A DNA stretch of 13,077 bases from the NCBI GenBank assembly GCA_021835185.1, contig JAKBQO010000028.1:1-13077 (forward strand), written 5' to 3'. The notes beneath the pieces were generated by a model, which worked only from the letters and a program-made list of their open reading frames with translations, was not told where the DNA came from and ran no database searches. The translations under genes were made by a program, and so were the position numbers. Positions 6,389 to 12,503 of this stretch are shown here, one piece after another (within the stretch, counting starts at the first letter, position 1; the number at the start of each line of letters is the position of its first letter). The stretch is from Thermoplasmata archaeon. GTDB lineage: Archaea > Thermoplasmatota > Thermoplasmata > Thermoplasmatales > Thermoplasmataceae.

Positions 6389-7804
6389 TTAATCAGATTC
6401 CCGGTGTTCCTGCGCCGATCCTGGAGATTGTTTTTCAGATCCGGATCCGGGTTTCTTTGTTCCATGCATGGCGTTGATTTCAAGTGTTTTGTCCTTTGTT
6501 TCAAATGACAGCAGATAAAGAACTATTCCGCCTATTACTACCATTATGGTATCGTATATGAAGGAATAGAACAGCCCTATATACGCATATAATGTCAGCG
6601 CCGGCAGTGCAAGCCCAAACTCAAATAGTTTTTCCCAGCCAACTGCCAGACCTCTGGATTTTGTTGTGGAAACCTCTGCTGCAGGGAGGTACTGAAGAGT
6701 CCCAACCAGTCCCACATTTATGAAAAAGAATAGGCCAAACATAGATATTACAAGGGGAATTGTCATTGCATGGTATACATCAGCGAATATTAGCACAGCC
6801 AGTGGTATGGCGCCAAGAACGAAACCGAAAAGTCCCATTAATCTTCTTCCTATCCTGTCCACTACAATAAGTGTCAATACAACACCAAATGTTCCTATTA
6901 TATCTATTATAAGTGCCCCTTCTTCGGCAAAGAATGATGAGGCTCCAAGGCCTGTCAGGACTGTAGTTGCATATACGCTCACAAGGTTAACTGTCAGGGC
7001 ATATGCAGCCCCTATCCAGAATATGTATGCAACCGTTTTCCTGTTCTTTGAATTAAAAAATTCGTGCATATTTTCCCTGATTGTCTGTGGTTTATCTACT
7101 ATTATTGTTTCAGGATCTATGTCTATGCCCTCCTTATGCAGTTTCTTAAGTATTTTTGGTATAAGGTCTTTCCTTCCTGAAGCTTTAGCCCATCTCAGTG
7201 ATGCTGGCATCTCAAACCTTAATCCAAATAATATTATTGCGGGTACTGCAGCTATAAGGAAATCATATCTCCATGCAAGAAGTACTCCCACATAATATGT
7301 GAATCCCATACCTATTACCACAGTCGCTATTGTTCCAAACATAAAAAATAGTTTTTCTGTTGATAGGAGCCCACCTCTTCTATGGGATGGAGAATATTCT
7401 GAAAGAAGTGGCACTGCAGCTGCATAATCCATTCCTATAAATATTCCAAGTGCAAGCCTTGTTAGGAAATATGTTATATAACCAGTGGATACTGCACTGA
7501 GAACTGCGAAAACTGCCATCCCTATTGTATCATATAAAAATATCTGTTTCCGCCCTATTGCATCTGATGCTATTCCGCCGAATATTGCACCGCCTGCCAC
7601 ACCTACCCAGTAGGCAGCTGTGGCTACCGCAACAAGTACAGGGGGCAGATGGAATAGTATACCTACCGCAATCAGCGATATTGATGCACCAAATTCATTA
7701 AATGCATCTGTAAATGGTCCAAGTGCAGCAGTTACAGCCAGTCTTCTTTGGAACTTACCAACCTTTGCATTATCTATGGCTGCGTAAATATTATCATTCT
7801 GCAT
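6389..7804 (-). CDS. MFS transporter 2 (sugar porter/metabolite:H+ symporter-like)
   Basis: This is a 471-residue integral membrane protein of the major facilitator superfamily with about 12 predicted helices. The loop 2-3 motif A is intact (GGIASDAIGRK, 76-86, with Asp81 and Arg85) and its second copy VDRIGRR is in loop 8-9. The N-terminal GPFTDAFNEF (29-38) and RLALGIFIGMDYAAAVPLLSEY (116-137), followed by H-R-R-G, place it near the sugar porter and MHS groups. A hydrophilic C-terminal tail of about 35 residues, rich in Gly, Ser and Lys, follows the last helix. The transported compound is unknown. The MDR dehydrogenase gene starts 46 nt downstream on the same strand, so transport and oxidation of one substrate may be linked. 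It differs clearly from MFS transporter 1, so the two are not recent duplicates. Confidence 0.85.
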   Translation of the reverse strand: MQNDNIYAAIDNAKVGKFQRRLAVTAALGPFTDAFNEFGASISLIAVGILFHLPPVLVAVATAAYWVGVAGGAIFGGIASDAIGRKQIFLYDTIGMAVFAVLSAVSTGYITYFLTRLALGIFIGMDYAAAVPLLSEYSPSHRRGGLLSTEKLFFMFGTIATVVIGMGFTYYVGVLLAWRYDFLIAAVPAIILFGLRFEMPASLRWAKASGRKDLIPKILKKLHKEGIDIDPETIIVDKPQTIRENMHEFFNSKNRKTVAYIFWIGAAYALTVNLVSVYATTVLTGLGASSFFAEEGALIIDIIGTFGVVLTLIVVDRIGRRLMGLFGFVLGAIPLAVLIFADVYHAMTIPLVISMFGLFFFINVGLVGTLQYLPAAEVSTTKSRGLAVGWEKLFEFGLALPALTLYAYIGLFYSFIYDTIMVVIGGIVLYLLSFETKDKTLEINAMHGTKKPGSGSEKQSPGSAQEHRESD

Positions 7805-7819
7805 AGGGTAATATCATAT

Positions 7820-7834
7820 TATATTATTTAAATT
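7820..7834 (-). promoter_or_regulatory. TATA box of MFS transporter 2
   Basis: On the minus strand AAATTTAAATAATAT is centred about 23 nt before the start codon; no Shine-Dalgarno sequence is present. The remaining divergent spacer (7835-8007) is AT-rich and shows no other clear element. Confidence 0.4.
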
Positions 7835-8007
7835 TATCTTATATTATTGACGAATATTTAAATACTATAATTTTTAACTTATGATTATTTCCTTATAATA
7901 AGCACATTGTATAATAATTTCTATGGTAATTTTTGCTTTTTTCTTTATGTGTATATAATTCTATTAATAGTTACATAATTACACCATACTATGGCGTCTG
8001 CGTGGAA

Positions 8008-8020
8008 AAGTATATAATTA
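8008..8020 (+). promoter_or_regulatory. TATA box of the cyclophilin gene
   Basis: AAGTATATAATTA is centred about 25 nt before the ATG at 8039, the classic archaeal spacing for a leaderless transcript. An 11-bp palindrome, CCATACTATGG, lies upstream at 7984-7994 and could be an operator, though this may be chance. Confidence 0.55.
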
Positions 8021-8038
8021 TAGATATTATCAGAGCAT

Positions 8039-8494
8039 ATGGCAATAGCAGTGCTGGAAACCAGTATAGGGAATATTGAAATTGAATTATTTGAGAAGGA
8101 TATGCCAATTACAGCAGGCAATTTCAGAAAACTTATTGAACAGGGATTCTATAATAATACTATATTTCACCGGGTTATACCTGATTTCATGATACAGGGT
8201 GGCGATCCCACAGGAACTGGAATGGGTGGCCCGGGTTATAAAATAAAGGATGAGTTCACAAAAAACAACAGAAATGACAGAGGAACTATAGCTATGGCAA
8301 ATGCAGGCCCGAACACTGGAGGGTCACAATTTTTCATAAATGTGGTGAACAACAACTATCTTGACAAAATGCATCCTGTATTCGGAAAGGTTGTGAAGGG
8401 GCTTGATGTGGCAGATAAAATAAGCAAAGTGAAGAGGGACAGGAACGACAGGCCTCTTGAAAAGGTTGTGATCAAGAAAGCCACTATAAAATAA
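8039..8494 (+). CDS. Cyclophilin-type peptidyl-prolyl cis-trans isomerase
   Basis: This 151-residue single-domain cyclophilin speeds cis-trans isomerisation of X-Pro bonds during protein folding. The active-site block [14 protein letters not shown] (43-56) contains the catalytic Arg45 together with Phe50 and Gln53. GTIAMAN (82-88), GSQFFI (95-100) and HPVFGKV (112-118) complete the binding pocket. The Trp found in cyclosporin-sensitive eukaryotic forms is replaced (Y107 in NYLDKMH), as in many prokaryotic cyclophilins. There is no signal peptide, so it acts in the cytoplasm. It is monocistronic: a strong TATA box precedes it and a T-rich tract follows. Cyclophilins are patchily distributed in archaea, so early acquisition from bacteria is possible but not demonstrable from this window. 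Confidence 0.95.
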   Translation: MAIAVLETSIGNIEIELFEKDMPITAGNFRKLIEQGFYNNTIFHRVIPDFMIQGGDPTGTGMGGPGYKIKDEFTKNNRNDRGTIAMANAGPNTGGSQFFINVVNNNYLDKMHPVFGKVVKGLDVADKISKVKRDRNDRPLEKVVIKKATIK

Positions 8495-8508
8495 AATTAT
8501 TAACCTCA

Positions 8509-8524
8509 TTTTCTCATTTTTTCC
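8509..8524 (+). terminator. T-rich terminator after the cyclophilin gene
   Basis: A pyrimidine-rich tract with runs of four and six T begins 15 nt after the cyclophilin stop codon. It fits the intrinsic U-tract type of archaeal termination; no hairpin is seen. Confidence 0.4.
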
Positions 8525-8566
8525 TCAATGACAAAACTATTTTCTTAACATTATCATTTTAATTTT

Positions 8567-8917
8567 ATGAAGTATTTCAGGATAATAGAGATAGAAAATG
8601 TTGATGTATCATCCGAAATAGCAAAATATAAGTCCACAAAACTTTTGATATCCGATGGGGTAAGATTAGGAAGGAATATCATGCATTATGATATAAAAAT
8701 ACAGAGAATTCTGACTCCTTATCAACTGGAACGTATAATAATAGATGGAGGCATTGAAAGATATCTTATATTGATTTCATCCTCTGTTTTTGATTCCTGG
8801 AGCCTTATAGTGATCGATGAATTAAGTTTTATAATGGAGCAGGCAGCATACAATGGCAATATGATAATATTAGAAATTGTAGGTTATAAAACGGTAAATG
8901 AGGCATTTATGGGGTGA
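8567..8917 (+). CDS. Hypothetical protein, first gene of the PolB2 cassette
   Basis: This 116-residue protein is not recognised. It is alternately hydrophobic and charged, rich in Ile, with no signal peptide or membrane segment, so it looks like a small alpha/beta cytosolic fold. Residues 79-88 read SLIVIDELSF: four hydrophobic residues and then Asp84-Glu85, which resembles a Walker B strand. There is no Walker A loop, so ATP hydrolysis is unlikely. If real, the resemblance would suit a shrunken, inactive RecA/KaiC-like partner; this is speculation. Its stop overlaps a possible GTG of the next gene, and that gene overlaps the polymerase, so all three are almost certainly one transcript. Only a weak promoter-like AT stretch precedes it. 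The role is probably accessory to the polymerase, inferred from the operon. Confidence 0.7.
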   Translation: MKYFRIIEIENVDVSSEIAKYKSTKLLISDGVRLGRNIMHYDIKIQRILTPYQLERIIIDGGIERYLILISSSVFDSWSLIVIDELSFIMEQAAYNGNMIILEIVGYKTVNEAFMG

Positions 8918-8918
8918 T
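8911..8918 (+). promoter_or_regulatory. Shine-Dalgarno sequence of the second cassette gene
   Basis: GGGGTGAT closely matches the complement of the archaeal 16S 3' end and lies 4 nt before ATG 8923. It is the clearest ribosome binding site in the window. It favours ATG 8923 over GTG 8914 and marks this as an internal operon gene. Confidence 0.6.
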
Positions 8919-8922
8919 AAAA

Positions 8923-9159
8923 ATGGGAAGAAACACACAGTCGCCCAGGGAATATGTAAAATCAATGGAGGATGAGATACTCTCCATGCATACATATATG
9001 AAAAAGGGAGATATTGAAGTACTGAAAACCATTCTTTCAATGGCAGAGAAACACTCGAATGAAATCTCTAATTTTAATCAGTTTTTCGCTGCCATTATTG
9101 TGGAATTGTATAAGAAAATAGATGAATATGGAGACAATAATAAACGCCACTGGTTCTGA
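8923..9159 (+). CDS. Small helical hypothetical protein, second gene of the PolB2 cassette
   Basis: This 78-residue protein of unknown family looks almost entirely alpha-helical, with two or three amphipathic helices (about residues 8-26, 29-45 and 50-68) rich in Glu, Lys, Met and Ile. No DNA-binding motif, cysteine pair or membrane segment is evident. A strong Shine-Dalgarno sequence decides the ATG at 8923. An in-frame GTG at 8914 overlapping the previous stop is the alternative and would give 81 residues. Its last 38 nt overlap the start of the polymerase gene in another frame, so translation is tightly coupled. It may be a small adaptor or subunit of the polymerase, judged only by gene arrangement. 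Confidence 0.7.
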   Translation: MGRNTQSPREYVKSMEDEILSMHTYMKKGDIEVLKTILSMAEKHSNEISNFNQFFAAIIVELYKKIDEYGDNNKRHWF

Positions 9160-11041
9160 TTTGATAGAACTGTGGATCTATAAATCCGGAAATATAGTTA
9201 AAAAGTATTTTAATAACAGGACATGGATATTTGTTGCAGGTGATGCATATAATTTATCCATGCTTGAGAGGAGCCTGGACGCTACTAATTACATTTATCG
9301 CTATACTTCAATGACCGATATTTACGGATTTCATAGGGGCATTCAGATATATCTCAGGCCATCGAAGTCCATGGATATTGCATCTAGAATCGAAAGATCC
9401 TTTGGTTACAGACTGAAAATTTATAATGCTGATATAAACAGCATTTTAAGGTTCATGGTAAGCAGGAGGCTTGAATTCTACAACATCAATAATCCATATG
9501 AAGGGGATATAAATTTGCCCACTGCAAAAATAGAGCCATTTTCTGCTGGTGGAAGAATAAAATATGCTGTTATAAATGGCCACAAATATTCCAGCAATAT
9601 ATATGAGGAAGTTTACAGGGCAATAGAAGAGAATACCATTATAGTATACCGGAATTATAGCAATGAATTCAATATATTGATTGAGGAAATGGAAAAACAT
9701 GGTTATTATATTAGCAGTAAATTTTATAGAGAAAAGACTTTTGAATCCTATGGAAGGCATTCATACATGCCAATGAACGTTAAAATAAAAAATAAAATAT
9801 GTATAAATTCAAATTCATTTGTGTATAATGATGCAGGCCTTACAGGTTTAATTGAACTATCCAGAGTTTCCTCACTCCCGATTGAAACGGTTTCTTATAT
9901 AACACCTGGAACAGTTGTATCTGCTGTTGAGGAAAAAGAAGCATTGAAAAGAAAAATACTTGTGCCTCTCAGAAAGGATGATTATGAAATTCCTAAAAAC
10001 CCCCTGAAGTTTTTCAGTGCTGATAGAGGTGGCGTAGTTTTTAATCCAGATCCAGGAGTTTATACCAATGTATACGAAATTGATTTCTCATCAATGTATC
10101 CGGGAATAATTGTGGAGTATGGAATATCTCCAGAGAATATTTCAGGAGGAAATACAGCATTTCTATCTATGTTTCTTAGAGAATTACTGGACAGAAGGCT
10201 TTTGTACAAAGCGATGGCTAACAGATTAGAGATTTACGAAAATAGAAATAAGACATTAAAAACGCTTCTTCTTAACTCGTTCGGATATACAGGGTATAAA
10301 AATGCTAAATTTGGAAGGATAGATGCACATGAAAAAATAACAGGTATAGGAAGGGAAATAATAAGAGAGGCTATGAGAATATCAGAAAACAATGGATTTA
10401 CAGTTATGCATGGAGTTGTGGACTCCCTCTGGCTTTCGGGAAACGGCAATATAGTGAAAACATTGAAGGAGATATATGAAAAAACAGGAATACATATAGT
10501 CCTGGATTCCAGCTACATATGGATTGCTTTTCTGCCCCAGAACAATGGCATTGGGTCTGCAAACAGATATATAGGATTGAAAAAAGATGGAAGTTTTAAG
10601 GTAAGGGGTATAGAACTCAGAAGAAGGGATGCTCCACCAATAATAAAGAAATTTCAGCAGGAAGCTCTTGACATCCTTAATTGTAATTTTGATGAATTGC
10701 CATCAAGAAAAGAAAATCTGGAGAACCTGAAAAAGCATTATATGAAACTTGAAAATTTTGATATTGAAGATTTTAGGATAGAATTGGGCATCAACAGGCA
10801 TATTGACGAATATAAATCCAAAAATATTACATATTATCTACTGAAAAACATTGACAGGAAAAATAAAATATATCCGGGAATGGTTATTTCAGGAATTGTA
10901 ATGGATAAAGCACACAACATTGTAAAAAATGGTTCAGAATTTTTTGACAGAGAATATTATACAAAGCTTTTGAAAAGGTCGTTTAAACCCTTTGATTTTA
11001 TTATTTCAGAGTCTGGGAATAAGATCCCGTATCTTTATTGA
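9122..11041 (+). CDS. polB2: Family B DNA polymerase, PolB2-like, with degenerate exonuclease and altered motifs B and C
   Basis: This 639-residue protein has family B polymerase architecture. Motif A is YEIDFSSMYPGII (318-330, catalytic Asp321). Motif B is K380-TLLLNSFGY, with the Lys kept but Leu384 where the usual Asn stands. Motif C is HGVVDS (430-435): Asp434 is kept, but the first Asp of the usual YGDTDS is Val432. The exonuclease domain is recognisable but decayed. Exo I reads AKIEP (135-139) instead of DIE. Exo II reads SNEFN (180-184) instead of NxxxFD. Exo III keeps YND (235-237). At 639 residues it is shorter than replicative PolB (about 770-900). These traits match the archaeal PolB2 group, implicated in damage tolerance; activity is uncertain. 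ATG 9122 is chosen; ATG 9128 is possible. It overlaps the upstream small gene by 38 nt and cdc6 convergently by 36 nt. Confidence 0.85.
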   Translation: MNMETIINATGSDLIELWIYKSGNIVKKYFNNRTWIFVAGDAYNLSMLERSLDATNYIYRYTSMTDIYGFHRGIQIYLRPSKSMDIASRIERSFGYRLKIYNADINSILRFMVSRRLEFYNINNPYEGDINLPTAKIEPFSAGGRIKYAVINGHKYSSNIYEEVYRAIEENTIIVYRNYSNEFNILIEEMEKHGYYISSKFYREKTFESYGRHSYMPMNVKIKNKICINSNSFVYNDAGLTGLIELSRVSSLPIETVSYITPGTVVSAVEEKEALKRKILVPLRKDDYEIPKNPLKFFSADRGGVVFNPDPGVYTNVYEIDFSSMYPGIIVEYGISPENISGGNTAFLSMFLRELLDRRLLYKAMANRLEIYENRNKTLKTLLLNSFGYTGYKNAKFGRIDAHEKITGIGREIIREAMRISENNGFTVMHGVVDSLWLSGNGNIVKTLKEIYEKTGIHIVLDSSYIWIAFLPQNNGIGSANRYIGLKKDGSFKVRGIELRRRDAPPIIKKFQQEALDILNCNFDELPSRKENLENLKKHYMKLENFDIEDFRIELGINRHIDEYKSKNITYYLLKNIDRKNKIYPGMVISGIVMDKAHNIVKNGSEFFDREYYTKLLKRSFKPFDFIISESGNKIPYLY

Positions 11042-12094
11042 AAGTATGGAAACAGGCACATCATTTATGGATATGAGTTTTGATACGCTGGACCTGTTTC
11101 CGCTACTCCTTAGGGATGATGATATAATATCCATGCCTTCAAGCTTGCGGATTATTTTGTATATTTCTGTTCGTTTGAGTTCAACACCATATTCTTCTCC
11201 TTCAAGCTCAACCTCTTTTTCTATTGAGTGCACATCAACTGAAAGAGAATCCGAAAGGAGGGAACATATTGCAAGGAGTACAACAAGCTCACTCTTATCC
11301 AGAAGTGAGAGTTTGCTTTCTGTTATATATGGATTTATAAGTGATACAGCAGATCGCACATCATCATTTTCTATTGTTTTTGAAAGCCGGTATTCTGCCA
11401 TGTATGCCGCTTTTTGCAGGAGTTCTATGGCGAATCTGGCACTACCAAACTGACCGGATATTTCAGATATATACTGGAGTATGGAATCTGGGCATGTGCC
11501 AGGATCAAGAGCCATAGATGCCCGGTCAGTTATAATGCGGTTTATTTCATCGCTGCTGTATTTATTGAATTTGAGCTCCACTATTGTTCCGTATTTCCTT
11601 TCCATATACATAAATGGGCTCTCCATGGATATCAGGATAGTGCTTAATTCAGTCCCGTAGATTTCGGATGCCCTAAACAGGTTGTACAATCCTGTGGAAT
11701 CACCTTTTAGCATCCCAGTGGCTTCATCTATTACAAGAATTATATTTCCACGGAAAGATATTAGGGAATTAAGGGTGGAAAAAATATCTGAGTATGAAAG
11801 CCCGCGATATGACACCGGCCTCCCCAATCTTGAAATAACATGTTCCAGCAAATTTTTTACATTTCTGAATGACAGTGCATTTTCGTAAATAATGGATTTG
11901 TTGTCCCGCATGAGAAATTTCACAGTAGAGGTTTTGCCAGTGCCGGAATCTCCATGAATTATGATATTGTTTGTTATTCCACTTGCTGATGGGTCAATAA
12001 CAGTGGACTGGATAGTAGCTATTTTATCATCCCTGAAAAATAATTTCTCAGGTACATAGGAAGTGTCAAGAGGGGCAGGATTTACAACTATCAT
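11006..12094 (-). CDS. cdc6: Orc1/Cdc6 family replication initiator ATPase
   Basis: This is a 362-residue AAA+ ATPase of the archaeal Orc1/Cdc6 family, which binds origin DNA and helps load the MCM helicase. Walker A is GDSGTGKTS (48-56, Lys54). Walker B is ILVIDEA (119-125, Asp123-Glu124). The sensor 2 segment is GSARFAIELL (217-226, Arg220). A C-terminal winged-helix domain follows (about 265-355). The sensor 1 region (150-160, STILISMES) lacks the Asn usual at the end of that strand. The length is slightly below the typical 380-410. The N-terminal segment is short but contains the expected P-E-KLFFRDD motif (15-23). The gene is convergent with the PolB2-like gene and overlaps it by 36 nt. 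A perfect 14-bp palindrome covers its start codon, suggesting autoregulation. Paralogues elsewhere in the genome may be the main initiator. Confidence 0.9.
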   Translation of the reverse strand: MIVVNPAPLDTSYVPEKLFFRDDKIATIQSTVIDPSASGITNNIIIHGDSGTGKTSTVKFLMRDNKSIIYENALSFRNVKNLLEHVISRLGRPVSYRGLSYSDIFSTLNSLISFRGNIILVIDEATGMLKGDSTGLYNLFRASEIYGTELSTILISMESPFMYMERKYGTIVELKFNKYSSDEINRIITDRASMALDPGTCPDSILQYISEISGQFGSARFAIELLQKAAYMAEYRLSKTIENDDVRSAVSLINPYITESKLSLLDKSELVVLLAICSLLSDSLSVDVHSIEKEVELEGEEYGVELKRTEIYKIIRKLEGMDIISSSLRSSGNRSSVSKLISINDVPVSILSIKIRDLIPRL

Positions 12095-12106
12095 TGCATA
12101 TGCAAT
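12093..12106. promoter_or_regulatory. Perfect 14-bp palindrome across the cdc6 start
   Basis: ATTGCATATGCAAT is a perfect inverted repeat that begins within the cdc6 start codon and lies between it and the TATA-like box. In a leaderless gene this is the transcription start, the usual place for an archaeal repressor site. The protein that would bind is unknown. Confidence 0.4.
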
Positions 12107-12110
12107 TTCA

Positions 12111-12127
12111 TTAAAGTAATAAATTTT
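12111..12127 (-). promoter_or_regulatory. TATA-like box of cdc6
   Basis: On the minus strand an AT-only stretch containing TTTATTACTTTAA is centred about 25 nt before the start codon, with no Shine-Dalgarno sequence. Confidence 0.4.
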
Positions 12128-12139
12128 CCCGTTTTAGAA

Positions 12140-12165
12140 TTCCGTTACTTATGGTTCCGTGACTT
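12140..12165 (+). repeat. Direct repeat pair TTCCGTKACTT
   Basis: TTCCGTTACTT at 12140-12150 recurs as TTCCGTGACTT at 12155-12165, with one mismatch in 11 and a 15-nt period. A looser third copy, TTCCCGTTTT, precedes it at 12126-12135. The close spacing near the cdc6 promoter suggests a protein-binding site. Confidence 0.4.
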
Positions 12166-12238
12166 TACACCTATTTTATTTTCATTGTCCTAGGAGTACC
12201 ATTTTTCAATGTTTTCCAAATACTATGGTGTGGGTACA

Positions 12239-12394
12239 CTAATCTTTAATCATACTTTCCATATCCATTGTTTTACCTATGAGGTCAGAGATCTCTGATT
12301 TACATTCTATTTTAGATGTTACACTCTTTCCCCTTGCTGCATAATTGAGATTTATGTGCTCAGGTATCCTACTGTGGATATAAGGTAAAAAGAT
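12239..12394 (-). pseudogene. Remnant of a protein-coding gene 3' end (possibly a transposase)
   Basis: On the minus strand a frame of 51 sense codons ends in TAG at 12239. It reads like real coding sequence of this genome (ATA, AGG and AAA codons), with a core RIPEHINLNYAARGK and a Met/Asp-rich tail. It has no start codon near its beginning and is cut off upstream by consecutive TAA and TGA codons, so it looks like the tail of a decayed gene. Insertion-sequence remnants are common in such spacers and a transposase tail is one possibility. I do not recognise the family, and a chance open frame of this length cannot be excluded. Confidence 0.35.
12285..12298. repeat. Perfect 14-bp palindrome TCAGAGATCTCTGA
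   Basis: This is a perfect inverted repeat without a spacer. It lies inside the decayed reading frame upstream of cdc6, so it may be accidental, or a protein-binding site in a possible origin region. Confidence 0.3.
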
Positions 12395-12473
12395 TTATCA
12401 TGTGAGTATATTATATTATACAAGAATTGTAAGATAATTTCTACATAGTGAAATAGTATATTTAACCGAATGG

Positions 12474-12488
12474 AAATATTTAAATAAA
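12474..12488 (+). promoter_or_regulatory. TATA box of the exported-protein gene
   Basis: AAATATTTAAATAAA is centred about 23 nt before ATG 12504, consistent with a leaderless transcript. A second AT-rich box, GTATATTTAA (12453-12462), lies upstream. Confidence 0.45.
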
Positions 12489-12503
12489 ATTAATATATAT
12501 ATT

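Larger units (their letters stand above)
12107..12503. other. Gene-free region upstream of cdc6; candidate origin or regulatory region
   Basis: This is the longest gene-free stretch in the window and separates divergent cdc6 and the exported-protein gene. Besides the two promoters it contains a direct repeat pair, a perfect palindrome at 12285-12298 and the remnant of a reading frame (12239-12394). Archaeal origins commonly lie next to an orc1/cdc6 gene, which makes this a candidate. No clear origin recognition box (TTCCA...TGGAAAC followed by a G-run) is seen, and an AT-rich unwinding stretch (12400-12503) is not unusual in this genome. Confidence 0.3.

Noticed and set aside
6720..7295. 191-codon plus-strand open frame
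   Set aside because: It is antisense to MFS transporter 2, whose protein motifs are unambiguous; the frame is a shadow.
7984..7994. CCATACTATGG palindrome sharing ATACTATGG with 12220-12228
   Set aside because: A 9-mer match in 13 kb is expected by chance, and the second copy lacks the palindrome; not treated as a shared element.
8914..8922. GTG start for the 78-aa cassette gene
   Set aside because: A strong Shine-Dalgarno sequence directly positions ATG 8923; GTG would overlap that signal. It remains a minor alternative.
10992..11453. 153-codon plus-strand open frame
   Set aside because: It is antisense to cdc6 with a low-complexity Ser/Arg-rich translation and no family features.
12211..12240. 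TTTTCCA...GTGGG as an origin recognition box
   Set aside because: The spacing and the core do not match the known archaeal ORB pattern closely enough to claim it.
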